A DNA stretch of 64,000 bases, taken from NCBI GenBank assembly GCA_963730535.1, contig CAVSRU010000014.1, positions 1 to 64,000 on the forward strand, read 5' to 3'. Positions within the stretch are counted from its first letter, which is position 1. Every line of letters begins with the position of its first letter. Below the pieces are notes generated by a model, which made no database searches, had not been told where the DNA came from, and saw only the letters and a list, made by a program, of their open reading frames with translations. This document shows, one piece after another, positions 38,194 to 45,748 of this stretch. The stretch is from DASSUW01 sp963730535 (lineage in GTDB: Bacteria; Actinomycetota; Thermoleophilia; Solirubrobacterales; Solirubrobacteraceae). The position numbers and the translations under genes are program-made.

Positions 38194-39393
38194 ATGTCCG
38201 TTATGGCTGAAGCAACAGCGATCCGCCCGTTCCACATTGAGGTTCCGGAGGAGCAGCTCGCTGAGCTCCACCGCCGCGTCGAAGCGACGCGCTGGCCCTC
38301 CGGGGAGCTCGTCGACGACCGGTCGCAAGGCGTGCAACTGGCGACGATCCAGGCGCTCGCCCGCTACTGGACGACGGAACACGACTGGCGGGCGTGCGAG
38401 GCGCGACTGAACGCGCTGCCGCAGTTCATGACCGAGATCGACGGCGTGGACATCCACTTCATCCACGTGAAGTCGCCGCACGAGAACGCGTTGCCGCTGA
38501 TCATGACGCACGGCTGGCCGGGCTCTGTCGTCGAGCTCCTCGAGACCGTCGGCCCGCTCACCGACCCGACCGCGCATGGCGGCGACGCCGTGGACGCCTT
38601 CCACCTGGTGCTGCCGTCGCTGCCCGGCTACGGCTTCTCCGGCGAGCCGGCCGAGCTCGGTTGGGACGCCAGCCGCACCGCACGCGCGTGGGCGGAGCTG
38701 ATGCACCGCCTCGGCTACACCCGCTACGTCGCCCAGGGCGGCGACGTGGGTGCCCTCGTCACGGACCTGATGGGCCGTCAGGCGGTCGAGGGTTTGGCCG
38801 GCTACCACCTGAACCTGCTCACCGCGGTGCTCGCAATCGGCGATCAACTGCCCAAGGAATCCGAACAGGAACGCGCAGCGGCCGAGGCGGTCGCGACGTT
38901 CAGGGAGGACGGCTTCGGCTACTTCCTTGAGATGGCAACGCGGCCGCAGACGATCGGCTACGCCCTGCTGGATTCACCCGTCGCGCTGGCGGCCTGGTTG
39001 CTCGACCACGACACGGACAGCTACTACAAGATCTCCCGCGCGTTCGTCGACGGCGAGCCCGTGGGCAATCTCACCCGGGACAGCATCGTCGACAACATCA
39101 CGCTGTACTGGCTGACCGGCACCGCCGCCTCGGCGGCCCGGTCGTACTGGGAGGACGGACGAGCGCTGGCTGCAGCGCTTGCGAGCGGCCAGCCTCCTCC
39201 GCCGGTCTCGGTTCCGGTCGGCTTCACGACGTTCCCCGGCGAGATCTGGGCTTCCCCGCGCAGCTGGGTCGAGGCGGTCTACCCCGACCTTGCCTACTTC
39301 AACGAGGTCGACAAGGGCGGCCACTTCGCCGCCTGGGAGGAGCCGGAGCTCTTCTCCACCGAGATCCGAGCTGCGTTCCGGGCGCTTCGGTAG
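38194..39393 (+). CDS. Epoxide hydrolase, EHN-domain family (second type, complete)
   Basis: This 399-residue enzyme is related to, but clearly distinct from, its upstream neighbour. It has RVEATRWPSGE and LPQFMTEIDGVDIHFIHV in the EHN domain, the oxyanion motif THGWPGS, the nucleophile region QGGDVGALVTDLMG and the histidine region DKGGHFAAWEEPELF. The usual tryptophan after the nucleophile aspartate (GGDWG) is valine here, which may change substrate preference. The start follows AAAGGAGCGACGT. Neighbouring paralogues suggest two hydrolases working on related epoxides. Confidence 0.9.
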   Translation: MSVMAEATAIRPFHIEVPEEQLAELHRRVEATRWPSGELVDDRSQGVQLATIQALARYWTTEHDWRACEARLNALPQFMTEIDGVDIHFIHVKSPHENALPLIMTHGWPGSVVELLETVGPLTDPTAHGGDAVDAFHLVLPSLPGYGFSGEPAELGWDASRTARAWAELMHRLGYTRYVAQGGDVGALVTDLMGRQAVEGLAGYHLNLLTAVLAIGDQLPKESEQERAAAEAVATFREDGFGYFLEMATRPQTIGYALLDSPVALAAWLLDHDTDSYYKISRAFVDGEPVGNLTRDSIVDNITLYWLTGTAASAARSYWEDGRALAAALASGQPPPPVSVPVGFTTFPGEIWASPRSWVEAVYPDLAYFNEVDKGGHFAAWEEPELFSTEIRAAFRALR

Positions 39394-39605
39394 ACGAGCG
39401 TCTTCCAACGCATCCACCTGCCCTCCCTCGACGGGGCGACCGAGTGGCTCAACTCCGAGCCACTCGGCCCCGCCGAGCTGCGCGGCCACGCCGTCCTCGG
39501 GAACTTCTGGACGCTCACGTGCATCAGCTGGCTGCGCCAGGAGCCGTACGTCCTTGTGTGGTCGCGGGCCTATCGAGACGACGGCTTTGTCGTGATTGGA
39601 GTCCA
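39394..39605 (+). pseudogene. Thioredoxin-like (redoxin/NHL family) protein, N-terminal fragment
   Basis: Directly after the epoxide hydrolase stop, in the same frame, the sequence reads LPSLDGATEWLNSEPLGP, then LRGHAVLGNFWTLTCISWLR and YRDDGFVVIGVH. This matches the start of actinobacterial thioredoxin-like proteins with the TLPC-related WTLTC site. There is no start codon (the expected position reads TAGACGAGC), and the match stops abruptly at about 39,604, so only some 70 residues remain. It is a gene fragment ending at a breakpoint. Confidence 0.6.
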
Positions 39606-39607
39606 CA

Positions 39608-39680
39608 GGGAGATTCCAACTCCCACGGTCCAAACGGACCACAGGGCCTTCAACCTTGCGCGCGGACTGCACCAATGCGT
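39608..39680 (-). pseudogene. tRNA-Leu-like remnant
   Basis: On the minus strand the sequence contains a T-arm-like hairpin (GGGAG, loop TTGGAAT, CTCCC) preceded by a variable-arm hairpin GGTCC-GTTT-GGACC and the stretch GCGCAAGGTT. This arrangement resembles the middle and 3' part of a class II tRNA-Leu of actinobacteria. The T-loop has G where C56 is expected, the D-arm region is altered, and no matching 5' acceptor strand is found. The expected acceptor position is occupied by the thioredoxin-like gene fragment. It cannot be a working tRNA as it stands. Confidence 0.35.
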
Positions 39681-39790
39681 GCCTTCGTCGGTCCGCGCCC
39701 GGTGTACTCGCGGAGCACTTGGACGGCGGCGCGGGAGACGTCGGCCTGGTGGAGGCGGACAAAGCACTGGAGACCCCGCAAGCAGCTTCC
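39674..39790 (-). pseudogene. DUF2294-like N-terminal fragment
   Basis: A short minus-strand reading contains VSRAAVQVLREYTGRGPTKARI, whose GRGPTKAR core resembles the DUF2294 (Na-translocating decarboxylase-like) family. The match ends where the tRNA-like segment begins and a stop follows at 39,650. No start codon or ribosome site is visible. It appears to be another broken gene at the same breakpoint. The rest of the 454-base gap up to 39,847 holds nothing I recognise. Confidence 0.3.
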
Positions 39791-39847
39791 ACCCAGCCGG
39801 CGCGCCTCTTTTGCGTCTTCTTCGGGGCCAGCAACTACTCCGCTGGC

Positions 39848-40204
39848 TCAGTCCAGTGTGAGGACGATGCCGACTCCGAAGGTGTCGAGGTCGTCGGAGT
39901 GGATCGTGCGGAGCCAGATGTTGACGAACCGGCCCTGCCCCCTCACGGCTCCCTCGAACACGTTGTTGCCCGAGCCGGACGGGCCCCAGTGGTCGCCGCC
40001 GTGGACCCGCGACGTCGTCCTCACGCCGTCGATGGTGAAGATGTCGAAGGCGTAGGCGTTGTCGCGATCGAAGTCGTTGAGGGAGTCGACCATCGTCACG
40101 GATCCCCAGGCCAGGAACGGGCGGGACCGGCCGAGGTCGATCGTGGCGCTGGCCGAGCCGCCGAGGTTCTTGAGTGCGAAGAGGTCGACCTTGAAGGCCT
40201 GCAT
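39848..40204 (-). CDS. Stand-alone copy of the metalloprotease C-terminal domain (unknown function)
   Basis: This 118-residue protein is homologous along its length to residues 308-424 of the metalloprotease encoded two genes upstream. Shared features include LAWG-X-V-X-M-X-DS, DFDRDNA, a GG-X-HWG segment and a closing FG-X-G-X-X-L-X-LD. It has no signal peptide, membrane segment or cysteine. ATG 40204 lies two bases after the stop of the preceding small gene, so the three are surely one operon. The spaced aromatic and acidic residues suggest a small beta-rich fold. It might bind the same partner as the protease tail or the protease itself; this is inference only. Confidence 0.7.
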   Translation of the reverse strand: MQAFKVDLFALKNLGGSASATIDLGRSRPFLAWGSVTMVDSLNDFDRDNAYAFDIFTIDGVRTTSRVHGGDHWGPSGSGNNVFEGAVRGQGRFVNIWLRTIHSDDLDTFGVGIVLTLD

Positions 40205-40206
40205 CG

Positions 40207-40488
40207 TCAGCCCTCCGTACGCCGCATGCGGTCCTGCTCGCGCGCGGGGATTCGCTTGGTTACGAGCCGCTGCCGCTCCGGGTCGACGCGGCGGGTCGCG
40301 GCTCGGCTGGACGTGGGCGCCACCTCGGCGTACACCGACGCGGTGGTCTTGGGGTCGACCATGCGCTCCACGAACGCGCCTAGCTCCTTATCGTCGACCT
40401 TCACCGGACCGTCCTTCTCGGCCGAGATCACCTGGTGCACGTGGCGGATCTCGCCGCTCTGCTTGTCGTAGAAGACGTACTGCTTCAT
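40207..40488 (-). CDS. Small protein of unknown function in the metalloprotease operon
   Basis: This 93-residue protein starts MKQYVFYDKQSGEIRHVHQ and continues with a charged, partly helical sequence ending in Arg-rich RIPAREQDRMRRTEG. It has no signal peptide, cysteine or membrane segment. Its ATG overlaps the TGA of the metalloprotease gene (ATGA), and it ends two bases before the next gene, so it is made with both. I do not recognise the family. The opening, in which a tyrosine-rich strand is followed by a histidine-containing strand, looks like a small beta-hairpin. A chaperone or inhibitor role would fit the position but is unsupported by motif. Confidence 0.65.
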   Translation of the reverse strand: MKQYVFYDKQSGEIRHVHQVISAEKDGPVKVDDKELGAFVERMVDPKTTASVYAEVAPTSSRAATRRVDPERQRLVTKRIPAREQDRMRRTEG

Positions 40489-41771
40489 CCGCTTCCTCCC
40501 GTGTCGAGCACGAGGATGTTCCCCGTGCCGAACGCCTCGAGGTCCTGCATGTGGGCGACGCTGAGCCGGAACGTGATCGTGCGCGCGCGGCCGGCCCAGG
40601 CCCCGGTGTAGACGTTGCTCGGCGCGCCGTCGGAACCCCAATGGCGGCCGCCGAAGACATACGGGCCGGGCCGGTCTCCGTCGACCATGAACACCTCAAC
40701 AGCCCACGCGTTGTCGCGGTCGAAATCGCTGCGGGAGTCGAGCATCGACACGTGGCCCCAGGCGAGCAGCGAGACGGTGCGGCGCAGGTCGACGGTGACG
40801 ACGTCGCAGCCGCCGGTGGACTCGAGCGCCCACAGCGGGATGGTCACGGCGTTGGCGCCGGTCTGGACGACCTGCGGGTAGCGGCTGCGCATGCCCTTGA
40901 TGTCGACCTCGTGCGCCCGCCGCCGCTCGCCTCCGTAGAACGCGTACATGACGGCGTCGGTGTTGCCTGAGTGCCGCAGGCCGAGTGCGTGGCCCATCTC
41001 GTGGAGGGCGACCGTCTCGACGTCGACGTTGCCGCCGCCGTCGGCGAGCGCCCAGCTCTCGGCGTCGTCGAAGTGCACCCGCCCGTCCTGGGGGTAGAAC
41101 GCGTGGGCGTAGACGTTGCCCGAGCCGTCGAACGGGAACCCGTCGGCGTGGTCACCGGTCTCCCAGCTCACCCGGAGCTGCGCGCTCGCGGCCGTTGCCG
41201 TAGACGGGAACGTGCGCGGGATCAGGCTGGCCCACGTGTTCAGCGCCGTCTGGACGGCCCCCGCCTCGGCCGCGATGTCGGGCGTGCCCGTGCCCATGAA
41301 CCAGCGGATCTGCTGCTGGTCCCACGGTGTGCCTCCGAACACGAACGGGTCGCTGTCCTCCACGCCCGGGCCGCCGATCTCCTCGGGCTCGAGGTCCGGG
41401 AGCCCGCAGCGCGGCCGGCTCATCAGCTTCAGCGTCTCGAGGTTGAGGACCCCGGTCTCCTCGAGCCGGTAGAAGGCCTGGAAGCGCAGCAGCGCCCGTG
41501 AGAGATGGCGGCAGAGGACGCCGGGCGGGCAGTCGTGTTTCTCCGCGAACCCGAAGCGCGTGAGGAACTGCTCGGCCTGCGGGACGAGCGCGTCGTCCTT
41601 CTGGTTGCGGCGAACGAGCGGCTCGACGGGGTCGCGGTTCTCGCGCGCGTCGAGCAGCTCACCGCGCCGAGGGTGATGGGGGCCGGCCGGCGCCCCGCAG
41701 CGCCCAAGGCTGATCCGATCCACGTCCGGCCCGTCGCGCACGGCGGATCCTCCACTCGCCAGAACTCTCAC
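40485..41771 (-). CDS. Matrix metalloproteinase-like (M10) protease with cysteine switch and extra C-terminal domain
   Basis: The 428-residue protein has the layout of an animal matrix metalloproteinase. A pro-domain (about residues 62-126) with FLTRFGFAEK, LEETGVLNLETLKLM and the cysteine switch PRCGLPD (120-126) precedes the catalytic domain. That domain carries the structural metal sites GDHADGFPFDG, AHAFYP and VHFDDAESW, the zinc site HEMGHALGLRH (257-267) and a Met-turn AVMY. Residues 308-424 form an unnamed domain that also occurs alone at 39,848-40,204. No signal peptide is visible; the GTG start at 41771 is uncertain and the first 55 residues look unstructured. Latency by Cys 121 binding the zinc is inferred from the animal family. 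It is the first gene of a three-gene operon. Confidence 0.88.
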   Translation of the reverse strand: MRVLASGGSAVRDGPDVDRISLGRCGAPAGPHHPRRGELLDARENRDPVEPLVRRNQKDDALVPQAEQFLTRFGFAEKHDCPPGVLCRHLSRALLRFQAFYRLEETGVLNLETLKLMSRPRCGLPDLEPEEIGGPGVEDSDPFVFGGTPWDQQQIRWFMGTGTPDIAAEAGAVQTALNTWASLIPRTFPSTATAASAQLRVSWETGDHADGFPFDGSGNVYAHAFYPQDGRVHFDDAESWALADGGGNVDVETVALHEMGHALGLRHSGNTDAVMYAFYGGERRRAHEVDIKGMRSRYPQVVQTGANAVTIPLWALESTGGCDVVTVDLRRTVSLLAWGHVSMLDSRSDFDRDNAWAVEVFMVDGDRPGPYVFGGRHWGSDGAPSNVYTGAWAGRARTITFRLSVAHMQDLEAFGTGNILVLDTGGSG

Positions 41772-41897
41772 CGCGACCCTACAGCGACTGCGGCGCGACC
41801 GCCAGCTGAGGTTGCCCTCCCTTGGCGATACCCCCCGCTGACGACCGACGGAGCGGCTGCGGGAACGCCTGCCGAGGTGGGTTATCGTTGCGCGAGG

Positions 41898-42761
41898 ATG
41901 CGACGAGCGCTCTTCGCCTCGGCCTGCGTGGCACTCGGGGGGCTAAGCGTGCCGGCTGCTGCCCCGGCTGATGTCCTCGACGTGTACGAGGACCTCGCCA
42001 CGCGGCGGATGAATCCCGCGCCGCTCGTGCCGACCGTGGTCGCCCCCGTCTTCCGGCCGCTCGACCGGACGATCGCACCCTCCCCGAGCCGGCGCAGAAG
42101 CGGCTACGGAATCCGCATGGTGCGCAACGCGAGCGCCGGGACGGACGCGATCATCGTGCTGGAAGGCGGTTCGTTCAAGAACCTGAAGGCGGCGCTGCGC
42201 GATGGCCGGCGCCTCGGGTTCAAGGCCAAGCGGACGCGCGTGCGCGGGCGCCGCGGCTACCTGTTGACCCGCCGGCTCGGGCCGCGGCCGCAGCGATCGC
42301 TCGTGTGGGTCGAGGACGGCCGCGTCTACACGCTCGCCGCCAGCACGTCGCGGAAGGTGTCGCTCGAGCGGCTGCGCGCCACCGCCGCGGCGCTCGACCA
42401 CCTCGGACGCGAGTACATCGGCGCTCCCGACGATCCCAACAACAGCTCGGAGGGGTTCGCGGTGACCACGCAGCGCACCGTCACCGCACGGGTGAGCTGG
42501 GAGGCCCAGTGCGTGCAGAGCGACGGATCGCCGTACGGCATCTACGTGGGGAACGCGCGGGCGACGCTGATTCCGCGCAGCGGCAACGCGTTCAGCTTCG
42601 ACATCGCGCGCCATCGGGCCGATGCGAACCCCTGGAACGGCACCGTCTCAGGAACCGTCTCCCCCACCGCGATCGACCTCACGATCCAGGCCAGCGGGAC
42701 CATCGAGGGCTACACCTGCGACTCGGGCACGCTGTCGTTCGCGCTCGATCGCCACACCTAG
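41898..42761 (+). CDS. Secreted protein of unknown function
   Basis: The 287-residue protein starts at ATG 41898 behind GCGAGG, with a signal peptide of about 25 residues ending in PAAAPADV. The mature part contains a basic region with GYGIRMVRNASAGTDAIIVL and RRGYLLTRRLG, then a second part with SWEAQCVQSDGSPYGIYVG and a closing beta-rich segment with a second cysteine (GYTCDSGTLSF), so one disulfide is possible. I recognise no family. It is divergent from the metalloprotease operon across 126 bases and overlaps the LLM oxidoreductase gene tail to tail by four bases. Confidence 0.7.
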   Translation: MRRALFASACVALGGLSVPAAAPADVLDVYEDLATRRMNPAPLVPTVVAPVFRPLDRTIAPSPSRRRSGYGIRMVRNASAGTDAIIVLEGGSFKNLKAALRDGRRLGFKAKRTRVRGRRGYLLTRRLGPRPQRSLVWVEDGRVYTLAASTSRKVSLERLRATAAALDHLGREYIGAPDDPNNSSEGFAVTTQRTVTARVSWEAQCVQSDGSPYGIYVGNARATLIPRSGNAFSFDIARHRADANPWNGTVSGTVSPTAIDLTIQASGTIEGYTCDSGTLSFALDRHT

Positions 42762-43687
42762 AGCCGCGGCACCACCGAGCCGGCGATCAGCTCGAGCTGG
42801 CGCACCTCGTCGCCCAGCGGCCACAGGTACACCCGCTCACAGCCGGCCTCGGCGTAGCGCGAGAGCAGCTCGGCGCAGTGCTCGGCGGGGCCGACGCACA
42901 CCTGCGAGCGCAGCTCGTCGGGATCGCGCTTGAGGACCGGAGCGAGGACCTTGGCGAGGACGCGGTCGCCCTCCGCGCGGTCTTCCGAGACCCACGTCCA
43001 CATCGTCGCGAGCGCGCTCGGGAAGCCGGTCGCCGGCCGGCCCCGCGCCTCGAGCGCGTCGGCCAAGGCCGCGCGAGCGGCGGCGAACCGCTCCGGCGTC
43101 GTGTTGTAGGCGGAGGCGAGCCAGCCGTCAGCCGCCCGCGCCACGCGAGCGAGCCCGGCCTTCGAGCCCCAGCTCCCGATCCACAGAGGAACCCCGCCCG
43201 GGCGCGCCGGACCGGGCTCCAGCTCCAGGTCGGGCGGTACGGGGTAGAAGCGCAGCCGCTCCGGCAGCGGCTCTCCCTTGAGCAGGGTCCGCATCAGCGC
43301 GAGCGCCTCGTCGAACCGCTTCCAGCGCTCCTCGAACGGGATGCCCGCGACGCGATAGTCCCGCTCGGAGGAGCCGGGACCCAGGCCGGCGACCAGCCGC
43401 CCGCCGGAGAGGACGTCGATCGCCGCCAGCGCCTTGGCCAGCGCCACCGGGCCTCGGAGCACGACGAGGGCGAGCGTCGTCGCCAGCTCCAGCTCCCCCG
43501 AGCGCTCGATCATGCTGGCGAGCGCCGCCGGGCCGTCGAGCCATGGCGTCTGGAAGACGAAGTGGTCGTTGGACGAGATCGCGGCGAACCCGCAGTCCCG
43601 CGCGGCGTCGACGGCTCCCTGGAGCCGCTCGAGCGAGAGCGGCTGCTCACCGAACCTCATCAGCGGCAGATGGACGCCGAGCTCCAC
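42758..43687 (-). CDS. LLM-class F420-dependent oxidoreductase
   Basis: This bacterial luciferase-like enzyme (309 residues) probably uses coenzyme F420, as is usual for actinobacterial members. The barrel start MELGVHLPLM, then ATTLALVVLRGPVALAKALA and DVLSGGRLVAGLGPGSSERDY, are typical of the family. WIGSWGSKAGLARVARAADGW forms part of the cofactor phosphate site. It is complete, with ATG at 43687. Two small VOC-family genes lie upstream on the same strand, 36 bases away. The substrate is unknown. Confidence 0.87.
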   Translation of the reverse strand: MELGVHLPLMRFGEQPLSLERLQGAVDAARDCGFAAISSNDHFVFQTPWLDGPAALASMIERSGELELATTLALVVLRGPVALAKALAAIDVLSGGRLVAGLGPGSSERDYRVAGIPFEERWKRFDEALALMRTLLKGEPLPERLRFYPVPPDLELEPGPARPGGVPLWIGSWGSKAGLARVARAADGWLASAYNTTPERFAAARAALADALEARGRPATGFPSALATMWTWVSEDRAEGDRVLAKVLAPVLKRDPDELRSQVCVGPAEHCAELLSRYAEAGCERVYLWPLGDEVRQLELIAGSVVPRL

Positions 43688-43723
43688 GAGCCGATGCTGT
43701 CACGTCGCGGATGATCCCGTGAC

Positions 43724-44095
43724 TCAGGCCGGCGTGTGGCAGACCGCCTCGACGTTGTTGCCGTCGGGGTCGAGGACGTACGCCCCGTAGTAGTTGGGGT
43801 GGTAGATCTCCCGCACCCCGGGCGCGCCGTTGTCGGTCCCGCCCGCCTCGAGCGCGGCGGCGTGGAAGGCGTCGACCGTCTCCCGGCGATCGGCCGCGAA
43901 CGCGACGTGCACCGCGCCCGGCGAGGCGGGCCCCCGCATCTCGATCCAGAAGAACGGCTTCCCGTCCTTGCCGAAGCCGGCGGCCTGCGCCACCGGCTCC
44001 ATCAGGAGCGTGATGCCGAGCGGCGCCAGCGCCTGCTCGTAGAACGCCTTGCTGCGCTGGTAGTCGGTGACGCCGAATCCGGTGTGGTCGATCAT
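43724..44095 (-). CDS. VOC family (glyoxalase/bleomycin resistance) protein
   Basis: This 123-residue protein has the paired beta-alpha-beta-beta-beta layout of the vicinal oxygen chelate family. It begins IDHTGFGVTDYQRSKAFYEQ, contributing a metal-site histidine, and ends YYGAYVLDPDGNNVEAVCH, with the second metal glutamate in NNVEAV. Members include glyoxalases, dioxygenases and resistance proteins, so the reaction cannot be named. It follows a second VOC gene after 9 bases and precedes the LLM oxidoreductase. Confidence 0.85.
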   Translation of the reverse strand: MIDHTGFGVTDYQRSKAFYEQALAPLGITLLMEPVAQAAGFGKDGKPFFWIEMRGPASPGAVHVAFAADRRETVDAFHAAALEAGGTDNGAPGVREIYHPNYYGAYVLDPDGNNVEAVCHTPA

Positions 44096-44104
44096 CTCTC
44101 CCCC

Positions 44105-44482
44105 TTACTTGAGCTCAAGGATCGCGAGCGCGTTGCGGTGCGGATCGACGATCCAAGCCATGCGCGCGAAGCCTAGGTCCACGACGCCGTCGACGGTCTT
44201 GAGCTCCGGCATGTCGTACTCCTGGATCTCGACGCCGCGTGACCGCAGCTCCGCGAGCTCCGCGTCCAGATCGGTGACACGCCAGCCGGCCTGCGTCTGC
44301 TCGTCGGCGGTCCCCGTGGTGCTCTTGGTCACCGCGAGCCGGCTGTCGCCCCCGCATTTGTAGGTGATCTCGTACTCGCTCTCGCTGATGATCTCGAGGC
44401 CGAGCTTGCCGGCGTAGAACGCCTTCGACGTCTCGAGGTCCGTGGCCAGCAGCACCACGTCGATCGGGTGGTCTCCGAGCAT
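44105..44482 (-). CDS. VOC family protein (second)
   Basis: The 125-residue protein starts LGDHPIDVVLLATDLETSKAFY and ends ARMAWIVDPHRNALAILEL, both VOC patterns. It is only distantly related to the neighbouring VOC protein. The sequence YKCGGDSRLAVTKSTTGT in the middle is common in actinobacterial members annotated as glyoxalase-like. ATG 44482 is the first gene of a minus-strand run of three. No specific activity can be assigned. Confidence 0.83.
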   Translation of the reverse strand: MLGDHPIDVVLLATDLETSKAFYAGKLGLEIISESEYEITYKCGGDSRLAVTKSTTGTADEQTQAGWRVTDLDAELAELRSRGVEIQEYDMPELKTVDGVVDLGFARMAWIVDPHRNALAILELK

Positions 44483-44659
44483 GCGCCCTCCAATGCGGTC
44501 GCGGGTCCGGTCACGAAGCTAGCCGCTCGTTGACGACATAGACGTCAGGGGGAGTCGACTTCATCCCTTTGGGGTCTGGCCGCGGCGCCCGCCGGGCTGG
44601 ATAACGGTCTGGACGGCGCCCGAGCCACGGGGCGCCCCCGATCGAAGAGGGAGGCCGCC

Positions 44660-45676
44660 ATGGGCGCCAGGTCGCGCTGCGCGGTCGCGTGCGCTGTTGC
44701 GCTCGCCGCCATGCCATCACCCGCCCACGCGACCCCGACGTATGGCTCGAGGCTGGGAAGCCATTCGATGCTGTACCTCAACCACACCGCCGTCCAGCAT
44801 GAGGCGCTGTTCAGAGCGGCGTCGGAGGCGCGGCTGCGGTACCTGCGGATGGACTTCGCGGTCGGGATCGTGTTCGCGGGGGATCGTCCCGACTTCTCCG
44901 CCGTCGAGCGTGTCAGCGCCCTCGCCGGCAGGTACCGCCTGCGGGTGGTCGGCACGATCACCGACACGCCGTGGCACATCGCCCAGCACGAGCGCACGTG
45001 GCGAGACATGGTCTCCGAAGTCGTCCGCCACGCTCCCGCGGTCCGCCATTGGGAGCTCGGGAACGAGCCTGACAACGGCTTCGGTTTCGCGGGCACGCCC
45101 GCCGACTATGCGCGCTGGGCGACGCTGGCCGCCCAGGGCATCCGAGCGGCCCAGCCGGCCGCGCGGATCATCGTGGGCGGCTTCTCCCGCCTCGACCGGA
45201 GCTACATCGCCGCAGCCCTGCACGATCCCGCCAACCCGCTCGTCGGGCAGATCGACGTCGCCAACGTGCACCTGCGCGGCCCCGTGAACAGGATGCACGC
45301 CGGCGTCCGCAGAGCGCGGGCGTTCTACCGGCGCATGGGATTCTCGGGGCCGCTGTGGGTCACCGAGACCGGGTACCCGTCGCTGCCGGGCCACCAGCAC
45401 GACCCGCCGCTGACGGGCGGCGCACGCGACCAGGCGAGATGGATCACCCGCGCTGCGACGGACATGATCCACGCCGGCGCCGGCGCCGTGTTCATCGCCT
45501 TCCGCGACAGCCCCGAGTTCGGACCGGACAGCGGGTTCGCGTCCGAGGGTGTGGTGCGCTGGCCTCAGCTAGGCCCCGACGGCAGGCCATGTCCCAAGCG
45601 TGCGTACTGGGCGCTCAGGGCGCTTGCCGCCACGAAGCTCACATCCGAGGTGAGACAGCGGGCCGGGTTGGGGTAG
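44660..45676 (+). CDS. Secreted glycoside hydrolase-like (beta/alpha)8 barrel protein
   Basis: The 338-residue protein has a signal peptide (about residues 1-24, ending in AHAT) and the pattern of a clan A glycosidase. The acid/base glutamate is in HWELGNEPDNGFGF, and the nucleophile glutamate is likely the one in LWVTETGYPSLPG. In between come RYLRMDFAVGIVF and IDVANVHLRGP. These features are nearest to GH39-type or related cellulase-superfamily enzymes. The substrate polysaccharide is not evident. A 177-base upstream gap separates it from the divergent VOC genes. ATG 44660 follows GAGGGAGG. Confidence 0.8.
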   Translation: MGARSRCAVACAVALAAMPSPAHATPTYGSRLGSHSMLYLNHTAVQHEALFRAASEARLRYLRMDFAVGIVFAGDRPDFSAVERVSALAGRYRLRVVGTITDTPWHIAQHERTWRDMVSEVVRHAPAVRHWELGNEPDNGFGFAGTPADYARWATLAAQGIRAAQPAARIIVGGFSRLDRSYIAAALHDPANPLVGQIDVANVHLRGPVNRMHAGVRRARAFYRRMGFSGPLWVTETGYPSLPGHQHDPPLTGGARDQARWITRAATDMIHAGAGAVFIAFRDSPEFGPDSGFASEGVVRWPQLGPDGRPCPKRAYWALRALAATKLTSEVRQRAGLG

Positions 45677-45748
45677 GGTCCCGCCCAATAGCCGGCACGC
45701 GCGTAGGGGTACGTCGCGCGCCGCAAACATTTCCCTCGGGAGGGGAAC

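Larger units (their letters stand above)
35049..38798. repeat. Tandem duplication of a 1.87-kb unit carrying two epoxide hydrolase genes
   Basis: Bases 35,049-36,923 recur almost unchanged at 36,924-38,798. The unit begins at ACCGTCCC in the leader of the first gene and ends at GGTTTGGC inside the second gene, about half-way through its coding sequence. As a result the upstream copy of the second gene is cut short while the downstream copy is complete. The copies differ by scattered substitutions and a few one-base indels. A recent tandem duplication explains this, as does a strain-variant join in assembly. Confidence 0.88.

Noticed and set aside
35049..38798. Transposon as the cause of the epoxide hydrolase duplication
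   Set aside because: There are no terminal inverted repeats, target duplications or transposase; a simple tandem duplication explains the structure.
39590..39690. Functional tRNA-Leu
   Set aside because: The 5' acceptor strand is missing, the D-arm is altered and the T-loop lacks C56. Only a remnant can be claimed.
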